Shown here in pieces: positions 34,252 through 46,825 of a stretch of 64,000 bases of DNA. How positions within the stretch are numbered: position 1 is the first letter of the stretch; every line of letters begins with the position of its first letter. The stretch covers positions 14,138,925 through 14,202,924 of the forward strand of contig JACDQD010000003.1 in assembly GCA_019843655.1 (NCBI GenBank). The letters are read 5' to 3'. Source of the stretch: Lethocerus indicus. Taxonomy: Eukaryota; Arthropoda; Insecta; Hemiptera; Belostomatidae. Position numbers and translations under genes: made by a program. The notes beneath the pieces are model-generated. The model ran no database searches. It saw only the letters and a list, made by a program, of their open reading frames with translations, and was not told the DNA's origin.

Positions 34252-36371
34252 ATCGTCTGCGGAATATCTTCACTGGTGATGGGAACGGTCGCTTTCATTG
34301 AGGAGAGGGGCAAGATCAACTTGGGCCTGGGAATGCCAGCCGGAATATTTACTGTAATAGCGGCAGGTTGGAGAATTATTTTTTATAGGAAAAACTATAA
34401 CTATAACTTCGTATTCAGTACAAGGTTTTTGCCGAGGAAATATTTAAAAAGAACAAAATCTGTAAGACTAAATCTAAGTTCCGATTCGGCCACCGGAGAG
34501 CAGCATCTCCGTTTTGCCGAGTTACCAGTGAATGTTGTTACAGCCGAAAATATCATTTCTAACTTCGGAGTAGTGATAATAATTTTGAGAATTTTTCTCT
34601 CTCCCACCGACGGTTCGGTCACGTGCTAGAACGGTTTCGGCCGTTCGCCATCTTCAGTAGCGCTGTGTTTGTCGGTTTTTTTTCGTAATCCTCTCGGCCC
34701 TGTCACCGTCGCTCTCACCGTCGAGACCAAACCGGCCAAAGGGAATAATTTTCGAATATTATAATTTAAATCAATTTCAGCCGTGAGCATCCACACGAGC
34801 CGCGGGTTCAGCGGCTACAAGCAGCCCTCCTGCGGTCCGCCAATGTCCAGCTACAGGTTCCTGGGGCCGACTGTGCCGCTGGCCGTCGTCATCACTATAG
34901 TCTGGTCGATAGCCTGTTTTCTCCAGGTGAATGACAAACTCAGTTAAGCGAATTTCGGCGTTACGCCGTCGATAGGAGGCCGCCGCCAGAGGAGGAACGA
35001 ACCGGTTCGGATTTCTAGGTCTCGAGTGGCAGGTTTCACACTCGCCAACCGGTAGATCCCCATTTTTCTGCGCTTTAAGCGCCTAAAACCCCATTTCTCG
35101 ACCCATTTTATGCATAAAAACCGTATTTCTGGTCTGATGTTTCGCCTATTTTCACGCGAAACCACATTTTTTCACCTGAAAACCGAATTTTCTGGCCTAA
35201 CAACAGCATTTTTTGGCCTAAAACGGCAATTTTGGACCTATAAAATGCATTTTTGGGCCGATTTCTCGCCTAAAAACCACATTTTTGGGCATAAAAACCG
35301 CATTTTTGAACCGATTTTGCACCTAAAAACCACATTTTCGGGCCTAAAAACCACATTCTTCCGCCTTAAAAACCCCATTTTTGAGCCTAAAATCCACATT
35401 TTTGCGCCTTAAAACCCCATTTTTGGGCCGATTTTGCGCCTTAAGACCCCATTTTTGGGACGATTTTGCGCCTAAAACCGCATTTTTGCGCCGATTTTGC
35501 ACCTAAAAACCCCATTTCTGGGCCTAAAAACCACATAATTGCGCCTAAAAACCACATTTTTGCGCCTTAAAACCCCATTTTTGGGTCGATTTTGCAACTA
35601 AAAACCGCATTTTTGGGCCTAAAATCCCCATTTTTCTGCAAATTTTGCACTCAGAAATCCCATTTTAGGGCCTAAAAACCGCATTTTGGGCTGATTTCGC
35701 ACCTAAAATCCCCATTTTCGGGCCTAAAAACCACATTCTTCCGCCCTAAAACCCCATTTTTGGGCCTAAAAACCACATTCTTCCGCCATAAAACCCCATT
35801 TTTGGGCCTAAAAACCACATTTTTGCGCCTAAAAATCCCATTTTTAGGTCTAAAAACCGCATTTTTGGGCCTAAAAACCCCTTTTTTGGGTAACGCTAAT
35901 ATACTTCTTTGTGACATTTTCGCATAAAATAAAACTATCGAGGACGTATTTGAACGAAAGTTCAACGGCCGGCTTCCTATACCACTTCGGAGATCTCAGC
36001 CGACTATTATAGGCATCATAGTGATTTCCTTATCAACACCGTTAATACTGTTCTCCGGTAACCGACTATCTCCTCGGGTCGGCGTGTACTGCTCCATTCC
36101 GAACCGGTTCGTTCCTCTTCGACGCGGTAACCTCCTTGCTGTGCCTATATTGTCGTTACTGTCCTAGCACTGTTCTTATCACTAACTGTATTCGAGTGGA
36201 TGATGACCGTTACCTGGTGTCCAGGCGTCGCTGGTTGTCGTCGGCCTGTGTTCGGCCTTCGGCGATCCCGAGGTGAGGGTCGTCGGCGGCGTCCTCGTCG
36301 CTCTGGCCGGTCTGACGCTGGCCGCCGTCTTCGTCCTCCTGAGGATCGACTGCCTCTACGACCCCGACTGA
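34252..36371 (+). CDS. 3' part of a small four-pass membrane protein gene
   Basis: Three exons join in phase: 34252-34366 (after TTTTTCACAG, ends phase 1), 34781-34926 (after CAATTTCAG, ends phase 0) and 36225-36371 (after GGTGTCCAG, stop TGA). They encode at least 135 residues. Hydrophobic spans are CGISSLVMGTVAF, LGMPAGIFTVIAAG, VPLAVVITIVWSIACF, ASLVVVGLCSAF and VVGGVLVALAGLTLAAVFVL. A Cys-containing loop (GYKQPSCGPPMSS) lies between spans two and three, and the short tail ends DCLYDPD. This is a tetraspan/MARVEL-like layout; no family is recognised and no function is claimed. The first coding exon was not found upstream. A foldback copy lies in the first listed intron and 31-bp-family repeats fill the second. 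Confidence 0.6.
34605..34735. mobile_element. Palindromic element, left arm only
   Basis: 'cggttcggtcacgtgctagaacgg' followed by TTCGGCCGTTCGCCATCTTC and AGTAGCGCTGTG, then a short loop. The right arm is absent except for a possible 'gagaccaaaccggcc'. It lies in an intron of the four-pass membrane protein gene. Confidence 0.65.
35045..35895. repeat. 31-bp repeat family, opposite orientation
   Basis: About 850 bp of units such as CCTAAAAACCACATTTTTGC and GGGCCGATTTTGCGCCTTAA, the inverse orientation of the array at 1-3.5 kb. Frames with KNGVFRPKNAVF-like repeats are by-products. It is located inside an intron of the four-pass membrane protein gene. Confidence 0.85.
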
Positions 36372-36581
36372 CCCGGAGTGTCGTCGGCCGCCGAGCCCCT
36401 GCCGGCCGTCAGCATCGTCGGTCTCGGTCCCGGCCTCTCGGTCGACAGGACCAGCAGGGTCGCATGGGTCGTATGAACCGGCGGCGCACGCGTTCCTCCC
36501 CAAAAACAATCCATATGAACTGTTTCCATAGAGAACGTCCGGAGAGTCAGCCATCCCGACCCGGAGCGTTCAGTTTTATCC

Positions 36582-36892
36582 GGTTGGCAACTAAGTAATT
36601 GCGGATTTCACCGATCAACTGGCGTTCTACATACTTTCAAGTACCTTAAGTACCTTTTAAATAAGCCGTAGATGGATAATTGTCAGTACTGGTTCGCCAA
36701 ATTCCGGTCGGAGGATTATTCATTGAAAGACGAGGAGCGCTCCGGACGTCCGGTGGAGGCCGATGATGACCGAATAAAGGCCATCATTTATTTCAGTTCG
36801 CCATAGTTCAACAGAGAAACCATCTACGGCTTATCTGTGCCAAGATGTTGTTGAGGCGAATTCCGCAATTACTTAGTTGCCAACCCCAATAG
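36582..36892. mobile_element. Internally deleted mariner-type element
   Basis: TIRs GGCAACTAAGTAATTGCGGA and CCGCAATTACTTAGTTGCCA enclose about 290 bp with CGGACGTCCGGTGGAGGCCG, the helix-turn-helix part also found in the 21.5 kb copy but in the reverse arrangement. It starts about 210 bp past the stop of the four-pass membrane protein gene. Confidence 0.8.
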
Positions 36893-36954
36893 AAACGTCA
36901 CTGATTTCCGTATTCTTCCCGCAGCATCTGGAAAACAGTTACGGCAACAAAATT

Positions 36955-37110
36955 CAGAATACCTGTTTTAAAGGTCTGCCAGGAGTTGAAATACAGTAGA
37001 TTTGGTGCGTTCTTCTGCCCAACTCTCTTTCGCCGGACGTCGGCTTCGGCCGCTCGCCGTCTTCAGTAGCGGTGCCAAACCGGCGAGAGGAGGCAGAAAC
37101 ACACCCAAAA
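36955..37110. mobile_element. Palindromic element, short diverged copy
   Basis: Left end 'acctgttttaaaggtctgcc', arm GGCTTCGGCCGCTCGCCGTC to TTCAGTAGCGGTG, then directly a short right arm 'ccaaaccggcgagaggaggcagaaacac'. The centre is deleted. Confidence 0.7.
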
Positions 37111-38558
37111 TCTACAGAAAATTTCATATTTTGTCCCTCAAGTTCAGAGCGCAGCTCGAAGTCCTCATCGAACATTTATTCGGTGGGAACGGTTGATTTA
37201 TAAATTTCAAATTCTATAACTCCAGGAGAATTTTTTTTTTTTATTTTTGGTCACTTCAGTCGTTCCACAGATATATTTCAGTTATGTGTTTCCTGAAACA
37301 AACGGTCAATTTCTCCTGTCAAATGAACTCAAAATGAAATTTATTAATGAGACCATCAGAGACCGGTATATGTAAATTGTAGGAACGGTATGGAAATATA
37401 TAATTTATAATTTTAAAAGATTTTATTGGGTTCCAGTCTCTTAAAAAAAAAATCTGCTCACCAATCGATAGCAAATTTGATATTGTTTATTATATTGTGA
37501 AAGAATTTTTAAAAAGAAATTTAATTGTTATATTATGGGGAATGATTATATGATTATATTGGGAGAGTATTTCAATATACTCCCCTCTGTTATACTGCGG
37601 AAAACAAGGAAAAATAATTGTTTTTTTGCTTATTCAATCAATTATTTTTTCTTGTATTATATGAAGAGATATATATAACCTGAAGCCAAATAAAACGTAT
37701 AAAAATTGACATAAGTATTACATTTTAAGAATAAAATATTCAACATAATTGGATGGGTAATTGATATATCTAAGTTAGCTATCTTCTATTCCTTTTAGAG
37801 CAATCTAAATGTATTTTCTCTCCTTTTTATATCTACATCTTTCACCAACTTTTACTCTACATTTATCTACATTCATTTTCTGTATTCTTTATTATCTCTT
37901 TGTACTTTATAGCACTTGTTATTCTCTTTATAGCCTTCGTTCTCTCGATGTACTAATAATGTATGTTAATATTTTAAATGCAGTGAAGCGCAAAGTGAAA
38001 CGCAAAATAAAGTGTGTTATCAACTACTATACTTCAAACTGGACCAAGAAATCAAATTGTAATTCTTAAAAATATTTTTCAAAAGTTTCAAACACTACAT
38101 TTATTCGTTATCGATGTAAATAGAAATTTATAAATTTGAATGTAAAAACTTGTGTAATTAATTATCTAGATATGTAATGATAAGGTATTTGAATGTTTTT
38201 TTTTGTAGAAAAAAGTTCCCATCATCCTGATTTTCCTGAGTTTAAATAGGAGAAATTTGGCGAGCTTGATGTCGTTAAACTCTGTAATATATTCCCCTGT
38301 AAATTGCTCCGAATAGAAACCGTAACGTTTATAACTAGACGATAAGAAATAAAAAATGTTTCGCGTAGGTGAAAAATGAAACAGCACATACAACAATAAA
38401 AAATGATATGTGTAAATCGTAGAAGCGAAAAATATGAATCGGTGTTAAATTAAAACAAGTAGTTACTTCCAACTATTGAAAAATTTTCCTATTTCATTTA
38501 TTTTTCTCTGTCAATTTACACTATTAAAGTTCTTCTGGGAAATGGGAAATTAAATACT
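37111..38558. other. AT-rich intergenic DNA
   Basis: 37130-37350 repeats part of 24100-24310. The rest has no recognisable gene; the short frames at 37809 and 38166 have ordinary AT-rich composition and no domain. Confidence 0.5.
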
Positions 38559-38684
38559 TTAACCCTCTATGGGCCGAATTTTTATTTTAAATCCAAAAAA
38601 TTGGGGAAAGAAAAATCAGCAATTATAAAAAAAAATGAAAATTGAAATGTGAACTGAAAGTTACACCGGCCCATAGAGGATTAA
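38559..38684. mobile_element. piggyBac-like MITE with TTAA flanks
   Basis: A 118-bp element lies between two TTAA tetranucleotides (38559-38562 and 38681-38684). Its ends are CCCTCTATGGGCCG and CGGCCCATAGAGG. TTAA target duplication and a CCC start are hallmarks of piggyBac-type elements. A diverged relative without clear ends is at about 45235-45320 (CGAATTTTTATTTTAAATC, AAAATCAGCAATTATAAA). Confidence 0.7.
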
Positions 38685-38926
38685 CTTCTATATTGCAATT
38701 TATGACTGTACTGAAGGAATGTTGATATAATTAATTTAATTATAATGTTATATAATTTTACTGTCTGTAAATATACATATCAAGATTATGTTAAACACAA
38801 TTTAATTTTTTTTTTTTTTGGTACAGATTATCTAACTGTTTTCATTTCAATCTGTCGATGTAATAAAAAAAGTAGTGTTAGTTCGGGATAAAATTATGTA
38901 TTTAAAAATATAAATATATTTTTATA

Positions 38927-38971
<45 letters not shown>

Positions 38972-39480
38972 ACGGGGCACTGAAAGAGGAAGATAAAGAA
39001 GAAAAAAATGAGTTTTGTATCATATTTTTAGTACAGAAAATTATAACTTTAACATCGTATATGTGTGCAGTGTAATATCTAAATGTTATGGAAAAAAAAT
39101 GTCTAGCAAATGTCGGTACCGTTTAATGAAATTTGAACGACAGATTTTAATAAAACTGTATAATAAAAGATTTTAGAAGAATGTTCGAGTAAAATAAAAC
39201 CACGATTTTTACAACCATTCTACTGTCCTATTTTTTAATGCTGCTAATTAAATATAACACCGGATGAGATGACGTATTTATATTTTTAATGAGGTTGTAT
39301 ATGCGTACAAGGATACAGTTAAAATATTCTAAGACACTGTTTATTCATTTTATATTAAAATTTAATTATCAGTTCCATTGATTCATAAAACGGTGTTCAT
39401 AAAAATTGTGTTTTTTCCTTTATTATAATGAAGGAATCAGGGTATGTAATAAATTTTTTTCACATTTGTAATCAGTGGGA
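38685..39480. other. AT-rich intergenic DNA with one (TA)n tract
   Basis: TA repeat at about 38932-38966; otherwise nothing recognised. Confidence 0.5.
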
Positions 39481-39484
39481 AACA

Positions 39485-39562
39485 CATCAGTATCGGCAGG
39501 ATTCGAACCTGTGTCATTCCAATTTCCGGGCTGGTTCAATACAACCGAGCTCTGTGGAATAC
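39485..39562 (-). other. tRNA-like sequence, possible SINE head
   Basis: On the minus strand an A-box-like AGCTCGGTTGTATTGAACC is followed about 30 bp later by a B-box-like ACAGGTTCGAATCCTGC. The T-arm pairs four of five positions and the acceptor stem is poor, so this is more likely a tRNA-derived repeat or pseudo-tRNA than a working tRNA. Confidence 0.3.
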
Positions 39563-40478
39563 GGAAATTTATTGGAAATTTTCAATATATTACAGTAATA
39601 ATGTGGTAAATGTATTGCGAATAGAGCTCCTGTCCCTTAAATATAAATATAGCCTTTATCTCAATATACGCTATTGACCAGGAAGAATGTAAAATTGAAA
39701 GAAAAAACCTTCAACACATACTAACTTATGCTTAAAAAACCAGTTAACAAATTATATACAACAACAGTAACAAGAGTACACTGAGGTATTATGCTCCCGG
39801 TCCTCCTTAATATATGAAAAAATTCCTTAATCAGTTCGTGCTTTTTTTGTATCTCTGGAATAATTTATAGTATCTGTGCGAACATTTAGGAAACATTCAG
39901 AAGTTCAATATAAATGGTATGGTAATAAAATTTTGCAATATCAAGAGATCATAAAAATCAGATATGATCTCTTGAATTGTTGCGCAACACTATCTTGAAT
40001 CGAAAGGCTTCTTTAACGTTTCGACAATACTTTGTACGTTCGTCCTGATTTTGTGAAAGTCTATAATAAAAGTTTTTTAAAATTGAATCCGACGGTTTTA
40101 TTTCAATCCGACCGAGTAGTATTATTTTTTAACTATTGATGTCTAATTAACACGGACACAACTCTCGGAACGAATATCAGAGATTCGGCCTAAAAATGTC
40201 ACTCGCCACTTCGTTATAAGTACAATTGTTGAATGTTATTTTTGTCATTAGTTTCTCTTGATAAAACAATTAATCGGGATGATAAGACCGAGGAGATATC
40301 TAAACCGTCGTCGTGGTGTAACAGATAAATTTTAGGAAAAATAGGATAAATTTCGGTTGCATAATGGACATGTAAGGAGGCGTTTTGCAAGGTACAAAAC
40401 AGTAAAAAAAACAGAGACGTGTAACATCCCAAGTTATAAACACTTTATTCCCCCCGAAATGGGGCGCTTCACTTGGGG
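39563..40478. other. AT-rich intergenic DNA
   Basis: A short inverted pair AAGAGATCATAAAAATCAGA / TATGATCTCTTG lies near 39950-39975. No gene recognised. Confidence 0.45.
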
Positions 40479-40479
40479 A

Positions 40480-40943
40480 GGGTGTCCCAAAATTAACGCA
40501 AGATTTCAAGTTGAAAACAACGCGTTTTCATTGTTGAACAATAGTTAAAAAATAATGAAAGTTTGGCAGCCACAGTTCGACCGAATTTCGTACAGAATAT
40601 GGTACCGACTGGTGCGATATAACACAGTTCTTTCTGCCTAAAATGGATGATATCGATGCGGATGCCACATGTGGTTGGCAACAAGACGGTGCCACATGAC
40701 CCGTGAAACAATTTCAAGACATTTGCTGGCCGTGCGATAAGGATTTCTCGGTTTCGGTGATAAGAATTTTCGAAATTTTTTGATAAGAAAATTTCGACAA
40801 AAGAGTGCCTATGTGCCGGCATATATTCCATACATAACCCTGTCCTGTGTACTTTAAGATTCGATAAAAAAAATAACAATTTAAAGGAAGAAAAACTGTG
40901 TTTTTCATTCAATTCAAATCTTGCGTTAATTTTGGGACACCCT
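40480..40943. mobile_element. Tc1/mariner-like non-autonomous element, GGTGTCCC ends
   Basis: Perfect-looking terminal inverted repeats begin GGTGTCCCAAAATTAACGCA and end with its inverse TGCGTTAATTTTGGGACACC, a few bases shifted. The length is about 463 bp. The plus strand retains a WQQDGAT string, the signature around the second catalytic Asp of this transposase superfamily, in a frame that stops at once. A more coding-rich relative is at 43.4-44.06 kb. Confidence 0.8.
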
Positions 40944-41100
40944 TCCGAACACACTAACTCTGGAAATCCGAAACATATTTCTGTTTATTTAGTGATTAAA
41001 AACTTCTTAGAAACTTTTCTCGGGTTGTATATATATATCCTTACTGGGTGTGGCCGAGTTTTTTCTATAATATCTAGAAACCACCGGTCTAGACTGTCCC

Positions 41101-44100
41101 TTAAAAAGGAGACCCAGCCTCCAGGTCTTCGCCGACTCGACCGGGTCTCTGACCGTCCCTTTCGTAGACCCTCGAGTATATGGAAGCGGTCACCAGGGAA
41201 ATGTTGCCCCGGCCTTCGTAGCCCAAACCGAGCCAGGCATTTATGCCCCGCGGCACTACCGACCTGGCGAATAGGAATTCTTCGGCCGACGGCACCTCGC
41301 CGAAGACGTCCTTCCTCTCCGACCCGACCAGCAGGTTGGGCGATACGAAAGATCCGTTGTTGGCGAACGTGCCGTTTATCGAGATCTCCCTGAACAGGGT
41401 CCTATCCAGCACCAGGGTGCCGAAATCCGGGTCCTCGACGGTCATCCTGGATACGGGCCGACTCGAAGAATCCGCCCTCAGTCCGCAACTATCGAGACTC
41501 TCGTCCAGACAGGATATCAGACCGCATATCTGCAACGATACGCCGTATTGTGTTTTAAATAATTGACAAATTCCTGCGGGCAGAACCTCGGTTGGCAGGA
41601 CCCAAAGTTATTCCGGGATGACTCGCTCGGGTCGTTCCCTGAAATTCAAGCACAGTATTAAGCTATCCTATTTCGCCAACCCGGTACCGACACTGCCCTT
41701 CTTTTAAGCCTTCATCCCGGTAAACAGCGTACAACTTTTTATGAGCCTCAACTTATTATGATAGTTGCAATAATGGTTGGTACCTGCAGGCCTCCCGTAG
41801 TTATACCGGAGAAGTCCCTGACGCCGTCCAGAACGGCGAACCTGTATCTGAACTCTCTGAAATCATCGCCCCGGGTCGCCCTGGCGCCGGGTCGGTGACC
41901 GAGAGGTACGAACCTCATCTCGAACAGGAGCCTGTAACTGCAACAGAACCGGTTCTCCTGGCAGACTTCGGTCTCCACCGAATACAGTTTCGTCTTGGTC
42001 CTCGTCTCGAGGTCCGCCTCGACCTCTACTTCGCTGTCGTAGGCCGGATTCAGCAATTCGGTCGTGTACTGTCCGAGATTTTCCTTCAGCACCGTCAGTT
42101 TTCCGGCACCGGTCTCCAGGGCGCATCGACCCACTCCTGCCGGTTTCGAGTCTCCGTCGGACGGGTCAATGGGCCGATTTTTGCCGTCGACACCATCCCC
42201 GAATTTACCTGTAATCGAGTCGCCAGAACGTTACCATCGTCGTCGGATAGGATTTCTTCGAGAGGTACCAACAGATTTTGTACCGATTGCCGAGGAAAAA
42301 AGGAATCGGGTGCTGGGAAACTGACGGTGCTGAAGGAAAACAAGGATGTGAACTCTACAAGGTTTCTCCCAGCAGTCAGTAGTCATTGCGATATCGGGAT
42401 GACGGGGGAAGCTTCGCGAGGAATCCAGGATGAGCGGGAATAAATTGGTTTGGGAGTTAAGGTAGTACCTCCAAGAGGTACAAGGAGGAGGGCCCTCACG
42501 CCGAGGCAGAAGTGAAAGTGAAACAGTGTAGTGAAAGCTGTTAAAAAAAACCAATGTACTATAATATTTAAGTATATATACGTAGCGTTTTATCGATGTA
42601 ATATTTGTATTTAAAGAAATAAAAATTATTTGTATCTCGTATCCTGGGAGTTAAGGTTGATGAACCGCCTGGAGGAATAAACTCTCACGCACAATTTTTT
42701 TTTAAATCCCTAACCAATAATGACCTAAACTTTTTATTGTAGGAAAAGAAAAAATGAAGGAAAAACTAAAAATTTCACGACCGAATAACTCATATAACGA
42801 ATCAGTCGGTCACTTCAAGACCGTGTCCTAAGTCTTCTTCTTCGGCAGATTTACATTCGAGTTTACCGAAATACAAACAGTCAACGTTGTAATTACCTCT
42901 TATCGGTATCCTCTGGTAGATGAGTTTGCAGCCGTTCTTCTCCGACAGGATGTACTCCAGGGGGCCGTCTCCGCCGGCGTAGATGCCCGTCCCCGTACTT
43001 CCGCCCTCGACGTGGTTCAGGCCGGAGGCGAGCATGTTGGCTCCCGTACCGTACGACCAGCTGGCCTGGTACTGTACGGCTGTTACGGACAGGACAGGCT
43101 AAATAGATATTGTGAACTATAGACCAATATTGACAGTGTTGAGATTCCAAGAGTCCCGCAGGGCGGCTTACCCGTCAGGAAGGGCAGCTGTGAGTACCAA
43201 GCTGTCGGGTACGCCACGTCCGTCACCCCGTACTCCCTGACCAGCACTTGGGCCGGCTCTTCGAACAGGATGTCGAAACAGGTGAACATGCCGAACCTGA
43301 CGCCGAAATCCGTATCGAAATAGCTGTGGTCTGGAGTGTCCGGTTTGGTGACGTTCTCGCCGTACGGATGAAACTTCCTGTACCTGAATTTATAACAAAA
43401 AGAAAAGAAAGAGGTACAGTTTTCGTTTTTTGAATCGTAAAGTACACAGGATAGGGTTGTGTATGGAATAATGCCGGTACATAGGTACTCTTTTGTCGGA
43501 ATTTTCCACGACCATTTTTGCATAAATGTGGCCGAATTTCGTCGACGCGGCGTTGAATTTCCCCCTTCAATGGCGTAGACCTTTGACTTCGAATAATTCC
43601 ATGTAAAAAGAAACCAGACGGTGTCAAATCGCACGATCTAGGGGGGAGAGAGAGAGTACACGGCCAGGAAATGTCTGACATGCAGTAATTGAATCGTTTC
43701 ACGGTCTGTACGGGGCATGTGGCACCGTCTCGTTGTCAGCCACGTGCGTCATGCACATCGATATCATCCAGTTTGGGCAGAAATAACTGTGTGTTATCGC
43801 GTCGCGATATCGAACACCAGACTAGTGAGTAACCAGTTTCATTTTCGAAAAAGTACGGTCCAATGTGGTACCGGATGCCTCCGGCCCAAAAATCCGCACC
43901 AAACAGTGAAAAAAAAAATTTTTTTAAATATCGTCCAACAATGAAAACACGTTGTTCTATCGTGTAACGCCCCCATTTGTACTGACCCTAAACTATCGGC
44001 TGTCGAATGGTTTTTTTTTTCAATAGGGGTTTACTGCAAGAACGGTTAATTTCGGAACACCCCATAGAATGAAGTGAATATCTTCGGAAATTACATCTGA

Positions 44101-46775
44101 AGGATGTCCGTCCAACGACGTCCTCCGCATGGACGGAATCATATTCCAATTTTGAACAGGGCTAAGAAAAATCTTGTTGAGATTCCAGGCCCTATTTAGG
44201 ATTGACGTGTAAGAAGAGAGGAAAGGGACTGAAAAGGAGTGGATTGGGACGAGGAGAAGAAGGGCGGGAGTGGAACTTCAGGAACCGGGATTTTGCGACT
44301 TCGTCCACTGTCCGGGTATGTTGAGAGGTCATGGTGGGGATTGTGTGGTTAGAAACATACCCGGGGGGGAGCATTAGGGATGGTGCGAAGGACTTTTGAT
44401 CGAAATCTCTGGATGCTAGCGATATTGGATGTCTCGGTGGAACCCCATAGCTCTATACCGTATGTCAGTGTCGGTTTGAGTATCGCTTTGTCAGTTTGTC
44501 ACTTGAGGTCCGTTTCGATCTCCGTTCTAGTAATGGCCTTAAGAGTCCTAAATTTCTGTTTAAGTCGGGTTTGGGGATTCCAAGGATGAGGAGTAACGGG
44601 CTGGAATGGAACTTTAGTGGAACCCAATCCTCTTGATGGAACTTGGGATTTTGCAATTAGAGACATACATTGAGGATGGTCCCGAAGGACTTTCGACTGG
44701 AATCTCCGGGTGGAGCCCAAGATTGGGAATCTGCTGTTGGGTGGGAGTGTATAACTGTTACAAAGATTTTACAAATAATTTAAAATTATTTAAATGGAAT
44801 ACCTGCCCACCACCGTACCGTTCCTGTCGAAAGCGACGTTCGTGTTGTAGACGTTCGTTGAATTGGCCGAGCGCGATATCTCCTTCAGGTTCACGACAAC
44901 GTACATACCGTGTTCGTGGGCGGCACTCGACAGCGCCCTTAGGGCCTGGAGGAGACATCGAAAAAAAAAACAATATATATAGAAACTTCTCAAGTTTTAT
45001 ATCGAATCAATAACATTAAAACGACCTTCAACATCGATGAATGAAACGAAATATTGAACGTTACAAATGTACAGTTCCGAATAACCGGTTATTCTGAGGG
45101 CTTGGAATGGAGTAGATTTCAGCCCAGTAGATGTTAATGTTCGGATTAAATACTTTGAAAAACAATTCGAATAAGATATACCTTCTGATTTTAGTAGTAT
45201 TTTTTTTTCTAAATACCGACACAGCTTGTAGTCGACCTCAATGGGGCGAATTTTTATTTTAAATCAGAAAAATATGGGGGGGGGAAACGCAAAATCAGCA
45301 ATTATAAACCTGTATATGCGAATGAATGAAAAAAATAAATAATATTGATATTGGTCCTCTTCACAACGTTATAGGATTAAGATTTATGCGCCGTCTCACG
45401 AAAAAATCTACTCGGTGAAATCTCGATAAATTGAAATGCGAATTTTTTTTTTCTGAAAATTTCGCATAAAATTTACACATTACGACGCATTATTAAAACT
45501 GGTTTTTAAAAACCGGTTTTTTAAAAAATATTTTGTATTTTAAATCGAGTCCCATTTGGGGATCGGAGCACTACAGAGGATCATCTTTTATTTCGAATAA
45601 TAATCATAATTACGAGTATTTTAACACGGCGTAGTATTTATAATGTGAAATTACTGAAAGTAATAAAAAAAAACCCTGTCGTATCGGAAAAAATTAACTG
45701 ATTCCCCCCCCCCCACCCCACCCCATTTGGGGCCATTAACGGTACTTAACGGGTTAAGTAAGTGCGGCATTGTTGAAATAAAACGTCGTCCTGTGCTCAT
45801 CTCCGTTCGGCCCGATTATACAAAAAGAAAATTTAAAAAAAATTATTTATAATAATACTTCGTGCTGAGACGCGTCCGTCCTCGGCGTAACGTTCATCGC
45901 CGGTTCGGGTACCGGTACGAACTCCGTCGTACCCGCCGCCTGTAGTGCCACCTCGGGGAATACTATTATGTCGATCTGAAATAATAAATTATATACAATC
46001 AATTGTTATTATGCACCGTGCAAATTGTCGAGTGGAACCGACGAGAAGAAACTGGCGTGTGTGGAATATTTATTCTGCCCGAATGTCCGATTAAATATTC
46101 AACAGTACGATAAAATATTATCAATTCCAATTAGGGGCGATAATCGCGTAATTGGGTGGCGTTTGAAATATTTGAAAAATCGATTGGAGAGGTTTTTCCA
46201 CTCTTCGCCAGTCCGTCCTTGGAATTTCAACTTTCGATTAATCGTATCTGAAAATGTTAATCAGAGAAATTAACTACTAACGGTCATAGCGCGGCGTTAA
46301 TCGCGGAAAACTCGAGGAAATTAGATTTTAAACACCGTTCCGACCGAAGTGTAGCCCCTTTTGGCTCGTTTGTAAAGGAAGTTTTTTTCGAAATTTATTG
46401 TATTAAGGGGTAACCGAAAGTAATCCCAACATTTTGACTTTGGAAATCGTTTTATTTTGCTAAAAAAGAAACTTTAAAATCTACTACATATTCACCGATA
46501 TTATCGACAACTTTCCGGCCACTTTTCCGGGTAATTTTCGATTCCCCCACCCCCTGTTGAAGAACTCCTCAAGACATCTTATCAAATTGTCGATTACTTT
46601 TGGGTACACCTAATACAATGCAATAAGTTATATTTATAATCATAAAGAAAAATTGTTTCCCTTATAGTTAACAATGAGATTTGAAGCATACCCGGGTGGA
46701 TTATTGAGGATTTCGATTGGAATCTCTGGATGCTACATAGTGACGGATTTGAATATTACTTGGAAATAGCTAAAT

Positions 46776-46825
<50 letters not shown>

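Noticed and set aside
36200..36598. 132-codon Arg-rich plus frame
   Set aside because: It overlaps the last exon of the four-pass membrane protein gene in a different frame; a shadow of that exon.
39485..39562. Functional tRNA gene
   Set aside because: A and B boxes are suggestive, but the acceptor stem pairs poorly and the T-stem has a mismatch. Kept only as a tRNA-like repeat.
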